Positions 1 through 8,037 are shown, counted from the stretch's first letter. The stretch: DNA of 64,000 nucleotides from Pseudolabrys taiwanensis (GCF_003367395.1 NZ_CP031417.1:4092001-4156000); one strand, 5' to 3'. Translations and numbers: made by a program. The notes: generated by a model not told the origin, from the sequence alone.

Positions 1-46
1 GCGCGATTTGGCCGCCGATACGATGCGCGCGCTCGGCACGCGGTGA
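1..46 (+). CDS. C-terminal end of an upstream protein (partial)
   Basis: Only the last 14 codons of a plus-strand gene are present, reading RDLAADTMRALGTR and then TGA, eight bases before the hemY start. In alphaproteobacteria the gene directly upstream of hemY is commonly a mitofilin-like membrane protein (COG4223), and the charged tail would fit, but too little is visible to identify it. The tight spacing suggests one operon with hemY. Confidence 0.5.
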   Translation, partial: RDLAADTMRALGTR

Positions 47-53
47 GGCAATC

Positions 54-1607
54 ATGATCCGTGTCGTCGTCTTCCTCGTTGCTGTCGCGCTGGTTGCCAC
101 CGGCGTCGTCTGGTTCGCCGATCGTCCCGGCGACATCGTCCTCACCTGGATGGGCTATCGCATCGAGACGTCGCTGCTGGTCGCGGCGCTCGCGCTTATC
201 GTTCTGGTCATCGCGTTGATGATCGCCTGGTCGATCCTGCGCGCGATCCTGCGTTCACCGGAGCAGATGTCGCTGTTCTTCCGCCATCGCCGCGCGATGA
301 AAGGCCATGGCGCCATCACGCGCGGCCTCATCGCCATCGGTGCCGGCGATCAGAAGCTGGCCCGGCGTGCCGCGGACGATGCCGCGCGTCTGTCGCCGAA
401 CGAAGCGCTGACGTTGCTGCTCAATGCCCAGGCGGCGCAATTGTCCGGCGATGCCGCCGCCGCCGAGCGCGCCTTCCGCGAGATGGCGCGGCGCGACGAC
501 ACCAAGCTTCTCGGTTTGCGCGGGCTCTACATCGAAGCGCAGCGCCGGCACGACGCCGTCACCGCGCGCCGTGTCGCCGAGGAAGCCGCGCGCGCCGCCC
601 CGGCGCTGACCTGGGCCACGCAGGCGGTGCTGGAAGATCGCTGTGCGGTGTCGGATTGGAGCGGGGCGCTCGATGCGCTCGAGGCCACCAAGCCGGCGAT
701 GGACAAGGCGGACTACCGCCGCAAGCGCGCGGTGCTGCTGACCGCGCGCGCCATCGCGCTCGGCGATACGCAGCGCGACACGGCACGCGAAAGCGTGCTG
801 GAGGCGGTGAAGCTTGCACCCGATCTGGTGCCGGCGGCGGCGCTGGCCGGCCGGCGCCTGAGTGAGGCCGGCGAACAGCGCAAGGCCCGGCGCATACTCG
901 AACATGCCTGGGAAATCAGCCCGCATCCCGATCTGGCCGCCGCCTACGCCGATCTGCGGCTCGGCGATTCTGCGCGCGAGCGCCTGGCCCGGATGCAGAA
1001 GCTCGCCGACAAGGTGCCCGGTCAGCGCGAGGGTGCGCTGGCGCTGGCGCGCGCCGCGCTGGACGCCAAGGAGTTCGCCACCGCCCGCCAGGCGCTCGCG
1101 CCCTATCTGTCGGCACCGACGCGGCGTGTGGCGACGTTGATGGCCGAAATCGAGGAAGCGGAGCACGGAGATACCGGCCGGGTGCGGGAATGGATGGGCC
1201 GGGCCATGCGCGCCGCCGGCGATCCCGTCTGGACGGCGGACGGCGTGGTGTCGGATCGCTGGCTGCCGGTGACGCCGAACGGCCGGTTGGACGGCTTTGC
1301 GTGGCGGGTGCCGCTGGCGGAGCTTGGGGGCAGCCGCGACGTGATCGAGGTGGTGGCGCCGGCGCCGGCGCCGGCGTCGGCGCCGCCCGCTCCCCCGGTG
1401 GAGATCGCGCCGCCGGCCGCCGAACAGCCCAAGGATGCGCCGCCTGCGCCGGAGGCCAAGGCCGCCAAGCCCAAGATTCCGCCGGCCGAAGCCGTCATCC
1501 CGCTGGTCCACGCGCCGGACGATCCGGGCCCGGACGGCGCGGCCGACGGCGACCTGACGGAACCGGGGACTTCGGGCGAGGCCTGGCGCCTGCGTCAAAG
1601 GCTGTAG
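54..1607 (+). CDS. hemY: HemY-like inner-membrane protein
   Basis: A 517-residue protein with two N-terminal membrane helices (about residues 2-22 and 41-64), followed by the conserved HemY block (RSPEQMSLFFRHRRAMKGH around 67-85) and an alpha-helical TPR-like region to about residue 400. HemY is associated with protohaem synthesis in proteobacteria, although its exact biochemical role is unclear. The last 90 residues are rich in Pro and Ala and partly encoded by a GGCGCC hexamer repeat, so this tail is probably disordered. The ATG lies eight bases after the preceding stop, which fits co-transcription with the upstream gene. The family assignment is firm; the function of this protein is known only by family. 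Confidence 0.88.
   Translation: MIRVVVFLVAVALVATGVVWFADRPGDIVLTWMGYRIETSLLVAALALIVLVIALMIAWSILRAILRSPEQMSLFFRHRRAMKGHGAITRGLIAIGAGDQKLARRAADDAARLSPNEALTLLLNAQAAQLSGDAAAAERAFREMARRDDTKLLGLRGLYIEAQRRHDAVTARRVAEEAARAAPALTWATQAVLEDRCAVSDWSGALDALEATKPAMDKADYRRKRAVLLTARAIALGDTQRDTARESVLEAVKLAPDLVPAAALAGRRLSEAGEQRKARRILEHAWEISPHPDLAAAYADLRLGDSARERLARMQKLADKVPGQREGALALARAALDAKEFATARQALAPYLSAPTRRVATLMAEIEEAEHGDTGRVREWMGRAMRAAGDPVWTADGVVSDRWLPVTPNGRLDGFAWRVPLAELGGSRDVIEVVAPAPAPASAPPAPPVEIAPPAAEQPKDAPPAPEAKAAKPKIPPAEAVIPLVHAPDDPGPDGAADGDLTEPGTSGEAWRLRQRL
1355..1384 (+). repeat. GGCGCC hexamer microsatellite inside hemY
   Basis: Five tandem hexamers, GGCGCC with one GGCGTC variant, encode an Ala-Pro run in the C-terminal tail of HemY. 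Hexamer gain or loss would keep the frame, so the tail length could vary between strains. Confidence 0.7.
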
Positions 1608-1680
1608 TAACGGGGTCTCAATCCCTCCGGCGTATTGCTTGCCAAGGCGGGCCCGCGCCGATAGTAGTGGCCTCGCTTCA

Positions 1681-1755
1681 GCCGACGTAGCTCAGCGGTA
1701 GAGCATCCGCTTCGTAAGCGGGTGGTCGGGGGTTCAAATCCCTCCGTCGGCACCA
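1681..1755 (+). tRNA. tRNA-Thr (anticodon CGT)
   Basis: The sequence folds as a cloverleaf. The acceptor stem GCCGACG pairs with CGTCGGC, the D arm is GCTC-loop-GAGC, and the anticodon loop TTCGTAA carries CGT, which reads the Thr codon ACG. The T arm contains GGTTCAAATCC, and the terminal CCA is encoded. The next gene starts about 210 bases downstream on the same strand. No integrase or duplicated 3' end was seen nearby. Confidence 0.96.
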
Positions 1756-1965
1756 ATCTTCGCGGCCCATGCCGCCTCGATCGGCAAGCCAGCCTCTCGG
1801 ACGAAACGATTCGACTGGCATCCGCGCACCGAAGGTGTGGGCGCATCCCATATCAGTTGGTGACAGTCTTCATCTTGTCATTTTCTCAAATCTCCGCGCT
1901 CGCTATGATTCCGAATCACGGGTGCGTTTTATTGCCCGCTGTTTCCTCTTTCGAGAGAGCCGCAT

Positions 1966-2727
1966 ATGGCCAGACCCGCAGTGATTCTCGTCGGTGCCGA
2001 CAAGGGCGGCGTCGGCAAGACCACGGTTGCCCGCACCCTGCTCGACTATTTCGGCGCGCACCAGACGCCGACCCGGGCCTTCGACACCGAGTCGCCGCGC
2101 GGCACGCTCAAGCGCTTCCATCCCGACATCACGGAAGTCGTGGATGTGACGGCGGTGCCGGACCAGATGAAGATCTTCGACACGCTCGGCACCGCGCCGG
2201 CCAAGGTGACGGTGATCGACGTGCGCGCCGGGCTCTTGTCGGCGACGCTGCAATCGCTGTCCGACATCGGCTTCCTTGAATCGGCCAAGAAGGGCCAGAT
2301 CACCTTCGCGGTGTTTCACATCCTTGGGCCATCGATCGCCTCGCTCGACGAAATCTCGGAAACCGCGCGGTTCGTCGGCGACGCCAACTACTACTTGGTG
2401 AAGAACTTCATCAACAACACCTCGTTCTTCGATTGGGATCCGGCGACTTACGATTCCTACTTCAAGGAGATCAAAGGCGCCGAGGAGATCGTCATTCCGA
2501 AGCTCAACGAGATGGCCTGCGAGCAGGTGGAAGTGGCGAGCGTGCCCTACGTCTCCTTCGTTGCGAACAAGAGCGCGAAGGCCGAACAGGCGAACTACTC
2601 GTTCGTGTTGCGCGGCTACGTGCGCCACTGGCTCGGCAACGTCTGGGGCGAATACGACCGCGTCAAGCTGATCGACCTCGTGGCGCCGAAGATGGACAAC
2701 GCCGTCCGTCAGGCGGCCGTGGGCTGA
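1966..2727 (+). CDS. MinD/ParA-type P-loop ATPase, unknown role
   Basis: A 253-residue soluble protein with a deviant Walker A motif GADKGGVGKTT at residues 10-20, including the signature lysine K13, and a Walker-B-like strand ending in VTVIDVRAG (D85). This is typical of the ParA/MinD/ArsA ATPases, which dimerise on ATP and act on DNA, membranes or partner proteins. The rest is not recognisable as ParA, MinD or CpaE, and no parB, minC or minE lies near. The next gene encodes a shorter relative with the same order of motifs. Function is unknown; related genes are often annotated simply as nucleotide-binding or cobyrinic-acid-synthase-like proteins. Confidence 0.8.
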   Translation: MARPAVILVGADKGGVGKTTVARTLLDYFGAHQTPTRAFDTESPRGTLKRFHPDITEVVDVTAVPDQMKIFDTLGTAPAKVTVIDVRAGLLSATLQSLSDIGFLESAKKGQITFAVFHILGPSIASLDEISETARFVGDANYYLVKNFINNTSFFDWDPATYDSYFKEIKGAEEIVIPKLNEMACEQVEVASVPYVSFVANKSAKAEQANYSFVLRGYVRHWLGNVWGEYDRVKLIDLVAPKMDNAVRQAAVG

Positions 2728-2755
2728 CATCTTCTCTGTCATTCCGGATGCCATT

Positions 2756-2779
2756 CCAAGCCGGCGCTCGCCGGCTTGG
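2756..2779. repeat. Palindromic hairpin between the two P-loop ATPase genes
   Basis: A perfect 10-bp stem, CCAAGCCGGC / GCCGGCTTGG, with loop GCTC. It is followed at about 2803-2830 by a second imperfect inverted repeat (CCCGGGATCG / CGATCCGGG). There is no T-run, so it resembles a dispersed REP-type element more than an intrinsic terminator. Confidence 0.7.
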
Positions 2780-2871
2780 GGTCTCGAAAACGATCTCGGT
2801 TAGCCCGGGATCGGACGCGGCGATCCGGGATCCAGAAGTGCGGTTGGAACACGCTGCTGGATAGGCGACCG

Positions 2872-3585
2872 ATGTCGTTCCGCACCTCCGTGACCATCGT
2901 CGCCTCGCCGCGGCCGCGAGTCGGCAAGACGTTGCTGGCGCGCGCGACCGCCGATTTTCATCGCCACGAAGGCCGGACCGTCGAAGCGTTCGACCTCAAC
3001 AAAGGCGAAGGCCTGCTGCGCGAGTTCCTGCCGAAGCAGACGCGCGCCTCCGCCATCGCCGATATCCGGGGCCAGATCGCGCTGTTCGACACGCTGGTGA
3101 AGCCCGACGACGTGACGCGTGTCGTCGATCTCGGCCACGAAACCTTCGAGGCGTTCTTCGAGGTCGCCGAGCACATCGGCTTCAGCGAAGAGGCGCTCGC
3201 GCGCGGCATCGTGCCGGCGGTGCTGTTCCTGATCACGCCCGACCGCACCGCGATCGAAGCCTTCCGCAGCCTGCGCCGCCGCATGCCCGGCGCGGCGCTG
3301 GTGCCGGTGCACAACGAGATCTTCGGTCCGACGCAACACGGCGATCGCTACGGCTTCGGCATCGGCGATAAAATCGTGCGCCTGCCGGCGTTACCGCCCC
3401 AGGTACGCAAGTTCACCGACATGCCGCCGTTCTCTTTCGCCGATGTTGCACGTGCGAAGGGCATGCCGCCCGAGGCGCTCGAGCAGTTGGAGCTGTGGCG
3501 ACGCAAGATCTACCGTGAGTTCCGCGAACTCGATCTGAGGCTTCTGTTGGCCGATTTGCGCTCGTCGATCACACTGCGCGTCTGA
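2872..3585 (+). CDS. Divergent P-loop ATPase, paralogue of the upstream gene
   Basis: A 237-residue protein from the ATG at 2872; longer in-frame starts read through the palindromic repeat and were rejected. The N-terminus VTIVASPRPRVGKTLLA carries a P-loop (residues 12-20) in which the KGG part of the deviant Walker A is replaced by PRPR. It keeps the order seen in the upstream protein: AFD near residue 40, LFDTLVKP near 71, a Walker-B-like VVDLGHE (D86), and an IGF segment. The two genes therefore look like ancient duplicates. Loss of the signature lysine suggests altered ATP hydrolysis or a role as a heterodimer partner. No function can be assigned. Confidence 0.72.
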   Translation: MSFRTSVTIVASPRPRVGKTLLARATADFHRHEGRTVEAFDLNKGEGLLREFLPKQTRASAIADIRGQIALFDTLVKPDDVTRVVDLGHETFEAFFEVAEHIGFSEEALARGIVPAVLFLITPDRTAIEAFRSLRRRMPGAALVPVHNEIFGPTQHGDRYGFGIGDKIVRLPALPPQVRKFTDMPPFSFADVARAKGMPPEALEQLELWRRKIYREFRELDLRLLLADLRSSITLRV

Positions 3586-3614
3586 AATTCATTCAAATTC
3601 GATCGTTTCCGGCA

Positions 3615-3639
3615 GGAACTTTCTCACTCAACTATCGCT
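3615..3639 (+). promoter_or_regulatory. Possible EcfG-type (general stress) promoter
   Basis: GGAAC at 3615-3619, a 16-base spacer and CGCT at 3636-3639 resemble the alphaproteobacterial EcfG form GGAAC-N16/17-CGTT, with one mismatch in the -10 part. It lies about 90 bases upstream of the 33-codon gene at 3731. This is a weak, single-site match. Confidence 0.25.
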
Positions 3640-3730
3640 CACATTTGTATGAGGTTGGAACGCGCGCGCATCGGCCGGCGTTTTTACCGCCAGACTCCCC
3701 CCGCTCCATTAGGTGCTAAGAGGAGACTGA

Positions 3731-3832
3731 ATGATGTGGATCGCACTTTTCAGCATCGTTGTCGGCATCTCGCTCGGCCTGGGCCTTGGCGCCCTCATGC
3801 TCGATTCCCAAGGGGAACAATCAGGGCTTTAG
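3731..3832 (+). CDS. 33-residue single-span membrane peptide
   Basis: A short gene from an ATG at 3731 to TAG at 3830-3832. A strong ribosome site (AAGAGGAGACTGA) lies just before ATGATG. The product is one hydrophobic helix (WIALFSIVVGISLGLGLGAL, residues 3-22) with a glycine zipper-like GxGxGxG pattern and a short polar tail DSQGEQSGL. A textbook terminator follows 24 bases later, so it is a self-contained transcription unit. No family is recognised. The gene is inferred from the ribosome site, codon pattern and terminator. Confidence 0.6.
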   Translation: MMWIALFSIVVGISLGLGLGALMLDSQGEQSGL

Positions 3833-3856
3833 TTTCTCATTCGGTAGCGACCACCT

Positions 3857-3883
3857 GGGCGGCCCGTCGGGCCGCCCTTTTTT
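3857..3883 (+). terminator. Rho-independent terminator after the 33-codon gene
   Basis: A perfect 9-bp stem GGGCGGCCC / GGGCCGCCC with a three-base loop (GTC), followed directly by six T residues. It separates the small gene from the transporter gene that starts at 3946. Confidence 0.92.
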
Positions 3884-3945
3884 ATTTCCGATGAGAACAA
3901 ATTTTTACGCTCGCGCGATTTGGAACTTTGACTTAATCAAGGCGC

Positions 3946-5256
3946 ATGCCGCCACTTCTGTTATCGAGGCGCTTCGCGCCGTTGTTCTGGTGCCAGTTCT
4001 TCGCGGCCTTCAACGACAATTTTCTGAAGACCGCGCTGGTCTTCCTCCTCCTGTTCCGGGAGCATCCGGACGCGGAAGCGTTGATCACCATCGCCAGCGC
4101 CATCTTCATCGCCCCCTACTTTTTCTTATCGGGATTGGGCGGCGAACTTGCCGATCGTTACGACAAGGCGCGCGTCGCCCAAGTCATCAAATTCGTCGAG
4201 ATGCTCGTCGCCGGTCTGGCGGTGTGGGGCTATGCGACGCAGTCGCTGCCCATTCTGTTCGCCGCGCTGTTCGGCTTCGGCGTTCTCGCTTCGCTGTTCG
4301 GGCCGATGAAATACGGCATCCTTCCCGATCATCTGCCGCGCGAGAAGCTGCCCGCCGGCAATGCGCTGGTCGAAGGCGCGACCTTCGTCGCCATCCTGCT
4401 CGGCACCATCGTCGGCGGCCTTGCCGCGCGTAATGGCGGCGGACCTTTCGCCTTTGCGCCGCTGGTCATCGGCTTCTCGCTCGCGTGTTGGATTTCCGCG
4501 CTGCTCATTCCCCCGAGCGGACAGGGCGCGCCGCATCTGAAGGTGCATATCAACATCGCCGCATCGACGGCCTTCATGATCCGCCATCTGCGCAGCGACG
4601 CGCGGCTGTGGTGGGGCGCCATGGTGACGAGCTGGTTCTGGCTCGCCGGCATCGTCGTGCTCTCGCTCTTGCCGCCGCTGATCAAGACGCTGATCGGTGG
4701 CGACGAAGCGACGGTCACCATTTATCTCGCGATGTTCTCGGTCGCGGTGGGCTGCGGCTCCGGTCTGGCGGCGACGCTGGCGCGCGGGCGGATCGTGCTC
4801 ACCATTACGGTCGTCGGCGGCGTGCTGCTTGGCGTTTTCGCCATCGATATCGGCTTGGCGACCTGGGGCGCGATGCCGGCCGCCGGGCTGCGGTCGCCGG
4901 ACGTCGTGTTCTCATCCGGGTTGGGCATTCGCACCGCAGTCGATCTTGTCGGCCTCGCGATCGCCGGCGGCTTGTTCATCGTGCCGGCCTTCGCCGCCGT
5001 GCAGGCGTGGTCCGATCCCGATTATCGCGCGCGCAACGTGGCCGCGGTGAACGTGATCAACGCGGCGTTCATGACCGCGGCCACCGTCGTCGTCGCGATC
5101 ATGCAGAAGTTGGGCGCGACATTGCCGATGCTGTTCCTGGGGCTCGGCGCCGCGACGCTTGTCGTGGCCTTCGCGATCTGGAAGACGAAGCCATCCTCGG
5201 AGCTGTCATCGCCCGCGAAAGCGGGCGATCCAGTATCCGCGGACATTCGAGATTGA
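3946..5256 (+). CDS. Major facilitator transporter, LplT-like
   Basis: A 436-residue integral membrane protein with about twelve hydrophobic segments. The N-terminus RFAPLFWCQFFAAFNDNFLKTALVFL is the hallmark of the lysophospholipid transporter LplT group. In relatives it is often fused to, or beside, an acyltransferase and acyl-ACP ligase, neither of which is present here. The likely job is flipping of lysophospholipids or a related lipid across the inner membrane, by family. The last 18 codons (from about 5202) lie inside a dispersed palindromic repeat, so the C-terminal tail is probably an accidental extension. Confidence 0.78.
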   Translation: MPPLLLSRRFAPLFWCQFFAAFNDNFLKTALVFLLLFREHPDAEALITIASAIFIAPYFFLSGLGGELADRYDKARVAQVIKFVEMLVAGLAVWGYATQSLPILFAALFGFGVLASLFGPMKYGILPDHLPREKLPAGNALVEGATFVAILLGTIVGGLAARNGGGPFAFAPLVIGFSLACWISALLIPPSGQGAPHLKVHINIAASTAFMIRHLRSDARLWWGAMVTSWFWLAGIVVLSLLPPLIKTLIGGDEATVTIYLAMFSVAVGCGSGLAATLARGRIVLTITVVGGVLLGVFAIDIGLATWGAMPAAGLRSPDVVFSSGLGIRTAVDLVGLAIAGGLFIVPAFAAVQAWSDPDYRARNVAAVNVINAAFMTAATVVVAIMQKLGATLPMLFLGLGAATLVVAFAIWKTKPSSELSSPAKAGDPVSADIRD

Positions 5257-5302
5257 CGAGAGGCAGACGCTACTGGATGCCCGCTTTCGCGGGCATGACA
5301 GC
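5202..5302. repeat. Inverted-repeat element (family B) at the 3' end of the transporter gene
   Basis: The ends are near-perfect inverted copies: GCTGTCATCGCCCGCGAAAG ... and, on the other strand, GCTGTCATGCCCGCGAAAGC, each continuing to GATCCAGTA or CATCCAGTA. Each end also folds on itself (CCCGC-GAAA-GCGGG). About 45 bases separate the two arms. It covers the transporter stop codon. Confidence 0.85.
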
Positions 5303-5321
5303 GGCGAGGCGCAACGCGCCA

Positions 5322-6674
5322 TTACTTCTTCTTACGCTTCGCCACCACCCGATCCACCATCGCGCCGGCGACCCCGAGATAGTTCGCCGGATCCATCAGG
5401 GCTTCCAGTTTCTTGCGGTCGGCGTGCTTGGCGATTTCCTTGTCGGCCGCGAGCAGGTCGATCAACGGCTTGCCGGTTTTCGCGGCTTCCTTGGCCAGGT
5501 CCGACACGAGATGATGCGCGGTGTCGCGTCCCATGGCGTGGCCGAGGCCCATCATCACCGCCTCCGACATGATCAGGCCGTTAGTGATGTTGAGATTGTC
5601 GCGCATCTTCTTCGCGTTGACCTCGATGCCTTCGAGAATGACGCGCGTCTGCTTCAGTGCGCCGGCCGTCAGCATGAAGATCTCCGGCAGCACGATCCAT
5701 TCGATCTCCCACGGCCCGGTACCGCGCTCGTGATCCTCGACCTGCGCTTCGAGTAGCGCGGCGACCAGCTGCTTCACGATCGCGGTTTGCGCCGTGATGT
5801 AGACGGACGAGATCGGATTGCGCTTCTGCGGCATCGTCGACGACGAGCCGCGGCCTTCGCCGGCGGGTTCCGACACTTCGCCGACCTCCGTCTGCATCAA
5901 CAGTTTCACGTCGAGCGCGATCTTGCCGCAGGTGCCGGTCAGCAGGCCGAGGAAGCAGCCGACTTCGCCGAAGGTGTCGCGCACGGTGTGCCAGGTGATA
6001 TCCGGCGCGCCGAGACCAAGCTCGCGCATCAGCGCTTCCTGCACCTTCAGCCCGTCGTTGCCGAGCGAGGACAGTGTGCCGGCGGCGCCGCCGAACTCGC
6101 CGACCAGGACGCGCGGCTTCATCTCATTCAGTCTTTGCTTGTGGCGCGCGAAGGCGGCGAGCACGGTCGCCATCTTGTAGCCGAACGTGACCGGCACCGC
6201 CTGTTGCAGCTTGCTGCGGCCGGCCATCGGCGTGTCGCGGTACTTCTTGGCCAGTTCGGCGAGCGCATCGCAGATCGCATCGATCTCGCCTTCCACAAGC
6301 GCCAAGGCTTCCTTGATCTGCAGCACGGTGGCGGTGTCCGTCACGTCCTGCGTGGTCGCGCCCCAATGCACCCATTCGCCGTGCTTGCCGGCACAGAGCG
6401 CGGTGAGCTGCTTGGTCACCGGCAGCACCGGTGCGCCGATCTTCTCGGTCGCTTCCTTCAGCTTGGCCATATCGATCTTATCGGCCGCGCAATGCTTGAC
6501 GATTTCGGCTGCAGCGTCCTTCGGGATCAGTCCGAGGCCGGCCTCGGCGCGCGCCAGCGCCGCCTCGAAGTCGAGATATTTCTGCACCCGGTTCTCGTCC
6601 GAGAACACGGCGCGCATGGCCTCCGTGGTGAAGATGTCGCGGAAGACGTGCGAATCGAAAATCGTGGCGGCCAT
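5322..6674 (-). CDS. Adenylosuccinate lyase / carboxymuconate cycloisomerase family lyase
   Basis: A 450-residue enzyme of the fumarase/aspartase superfamily. The family signature GSSSTMPQKRNP is at residues 276-287 and the first catalytic block HWGATTQD at 103-110. The N-terminus (FDSHVFRDIFTTEAMRAVFS) resembles the 3-carboxy-cis,cis-muconate cycloisomerase (PcaB) and PurB-like group rather than the housekeeping PurB that begins near MIPRYSRP. It probably eliminates or rearranges a dicarboxylic substrate. No pca genes lie nearby, so the substrate is uncertain. It is transcribed in the same direction as the ABC/hydrolase cluster upstream, but palindromic repeats separate them. Confidence 0.75.
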   Translation of the reverse strand: MAATIFDSHVFRDIFTTEAMRAVFSDENRVQKYLDFEAALARAEAGLGLIPKDAAAEIVKHCAADKIDMAKLKEATEKIGAPVLPVTKQLTALCAGKHGEWVHWGATTQDVTDTATVLQIKEALALVEGEIDAICDALAELAKKYRDTPMAGRSKLQQAVPVTFGYKMATVLAAFARHKQRLNEMKPRVLVGEFGGAAGTLSSLGNDGLKVQEALMRELGLGAPDITWHTVRDTFGEVGCFLGLLTGTCGKIALDVKLLMQTEVGEVSEPAGEGRGSSSTMPQKRNPISSVYITAQTAIVKQLVAALLEAQVEDHERGTGPWEIEWIVLPEIFMLTAGALKQTRVILEGIEVNAKKMRDNLNITNGLIMSEAVMMGLGHAMGRDTAHHLVSDLAKEAAKTGKPLIDLLAADKEIAKHADRKKLEALMDPANYLGVAGAMVDRVVAKRKKK

Positions 6675-6739
6675 CGGAAGCTCCTTAACGCTTGGAGCCG
6701 CACGTTAGCGGGTCTTGCGTGGCAATCAACTTCCGGACT

Positions 6740-6840
6740 GGATCGCCCGCGAACGCGGGCGGCCCTGCAATCGCAAACGGTGCCGCTCTATCGGGGCAGC
6801 TGCGGGGTATTGCATGCCCCGCGAGAGCGGGGCCTCTCAG
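6740..6840. repeat. Two palindromes of family B
   Basis: Two self-complementary units, GCCCGC-GAAC-GCGGGC at 6745-6760 and GCCCCGC-GAGA-GCGGGGC at 6816-6833, lie between the lyase and hydrolase genes. They resemble the other CCCGC/GCGGG elements of the window. No T-run follows either. Confidence 0.75.
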
Positions 6841-6858
6841 CCCGAGACGCGCGCGGGC

Positions 6859-7920
6859 CTAGCCCAACTGCTCCTTCATCCAATCCGCGCTTTGCGAGCG
6901 CCAGCGATAGGCGCGGTTGGTGGCGATGTGGTTGCCATCCTCGATCATCATCAATGTCACCGGCCCCTTGGCCTCGCGGGCGAGGCGTTCGGCGTCGGCC
7001 GCCGGTACGATGCGGTCGCGGCGGCCGTTCACCACGAACAAAGGACAGGTGATGTTCTGGGCGATGCCTTCGAGCGACAAGGTGTTGGCGTTTTTGCGCG
7101 CCTCGGCCTCGCTCTTGGCGTGGCTGCGGTCGCTGAAGGCTTCGCGCGTCAGGCCTGGCAGGTTGTCCCAGTTGGCGCCCCAGTTGAACGGGCCGCCGAG
7201 CGCGATGCAGGCCTTGATGCGCTTCTCGAACGCGGTGGCGCGCGGTGCGTAATAGCCGCCCAGGCTCACGCCCCACATGCCGATGCGGTTCGTGTCGAGA
7301 TCGCCGCGCGTCTCGATGTAATCGATGACGGCCTTCACCGGCACCTCGTAATCGCCGCGGATGGCGAAGTCGTACTGCCCTTCGCCCTGGCCCGGGCCGT
7401 CGAACATCAGCGTTGCCACGCCGCGTGCGAGGAACGGCGCTTCGTAGGCGTCGCCTTCTTCCTTGGTCGAATCGAGGCCGACCGCCATCACGACGACCGG
7501 CGGCTTCTCGATGCTGGCCGGCTTGCGCAGGATGCCGGCGAGCGTCTTGCCCTGATAGGGAATCGCGACGCGCTCGCCCGGCGGCTTCAGGTGCGGCAAC
7601 GCCGCCTGCCGGCAGGCGACGGCTTTGGCATGCGCGGCTTTCATCTGCGCCTGGTCGCGCGTGAACAGGAACGAGGCAAAGTGATAGTAGACGCCCGCGC
7701 GTTGCAGGCACTCGCCGGCGGTGAGCGCGTGGCCGCGCGCCATCGCCTCGCGGCCGAGCTGCTCGTGATGCGCGGCGCGCTCCGACCAGATACGGCACCA
7801 GTCGTCGTAGGACGACATCGCGGCGGTCAGTTCCTCGAAGTCGGTGAGCACCACGCCATTGGCGACAAAGCGCGGGCCCCAATGCGCGATCGCGGCCTGA
7901 AGCTGCGGGTCGGTGGACAT
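6859..7920 (-). CDS. Alpha/beta hydrolase, 2,6-dihydroxypseudooxynicotine-hydrolase-like
   Basis: 353 residues from the ATG at 7920, which follows an AAAGGA ribosome site; the longer frame would enter a repeat. A helical N-terminal half (about 1-120) precedes the catalytic domain, as in the C-C bond hydrolase group that includes 2,6-dihydroxypseudooxynicotine hydrolase and FrsA-like proteins. The nucleophile is S219 in GVSLGG, the likely acid D302 in NGRRDRIVP, and H331 in DGNHIATN. The oxyanion region is VGLDSTKEEG near 148. It is the last gene behind a minus-strand ABC uptake cluster, so it may cleave the imported compound or an early product. The true substrate is unknown. Confidence 0.78.
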   Translation of the reverse strand: MSTDPQLQAAIAHWGPRFVANGVVLTDFEELTAAMSSYDDWCRIWSERAAHHEQLGREAMARGHALTAGECLQRAGVYYHFASFLFTRDQAQMKAAHAKAVACRQAALPHLKPPGERVAIPYQGKTLAGILRKPASIEKPPVVVMAVGLDSTKEEGDAYEAPFLARGVATLMFDGPGQGEGQYDFAIRGDYEVPVKAVIDYIETRGDLDTNRIGMWGVSLGGYYAPRATAFEKRIKACIALGGPFNWGANWDNLPGLTREAFSDRSHAKSEAEARKNANTLSLEGIAQNITCPLFVVNGRRDRIVPAADAERLAREAKGPVTLMMIEDGNHIATNRAYRWRSQSADWMKEQLG

Positions 7921-7956
7921 GCGACGTTTCCTTTGAAGGGTCTCGTTATCGGTTCG

Positions 7957-7974
7957 TCCCCGCGACCGCGGGGA
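7957..7974. repeat. Palindrome of family B upstream of the hydrolase gene
   Basis: TCCCCGCG-AC-CGCGGGGA is a perfect inverted repeat, with a second degenerate arm (GGATTCCCGCTTACGCGG) at about 7984. It lies between the second permease gene and the hydrolase gene, so the hydrolase may have a separate transcript or be read through the hairpin. Confidence 0.7.
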
Positions 7975-8037
7975 GCCAGCGCTGGATTCCCGCTTACGCG
8001 GCAATGAGCGGAGAGGGATGCGGCGTTGAAAGCACGA

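Noticed and set aside
1875..1910. TTGTCA and TATGAT as a -35/-10 pair before the first P-loop ATPase.
   Set aside because: The spacing is 23 bases, too long for a normal sigma-70 promoter.
1681..3945. tRNA-Thr as an integration site with the following genes as an island.
   Set aside because: No integrase, no repeated tRNA end and no sharp base-composition change were seen.
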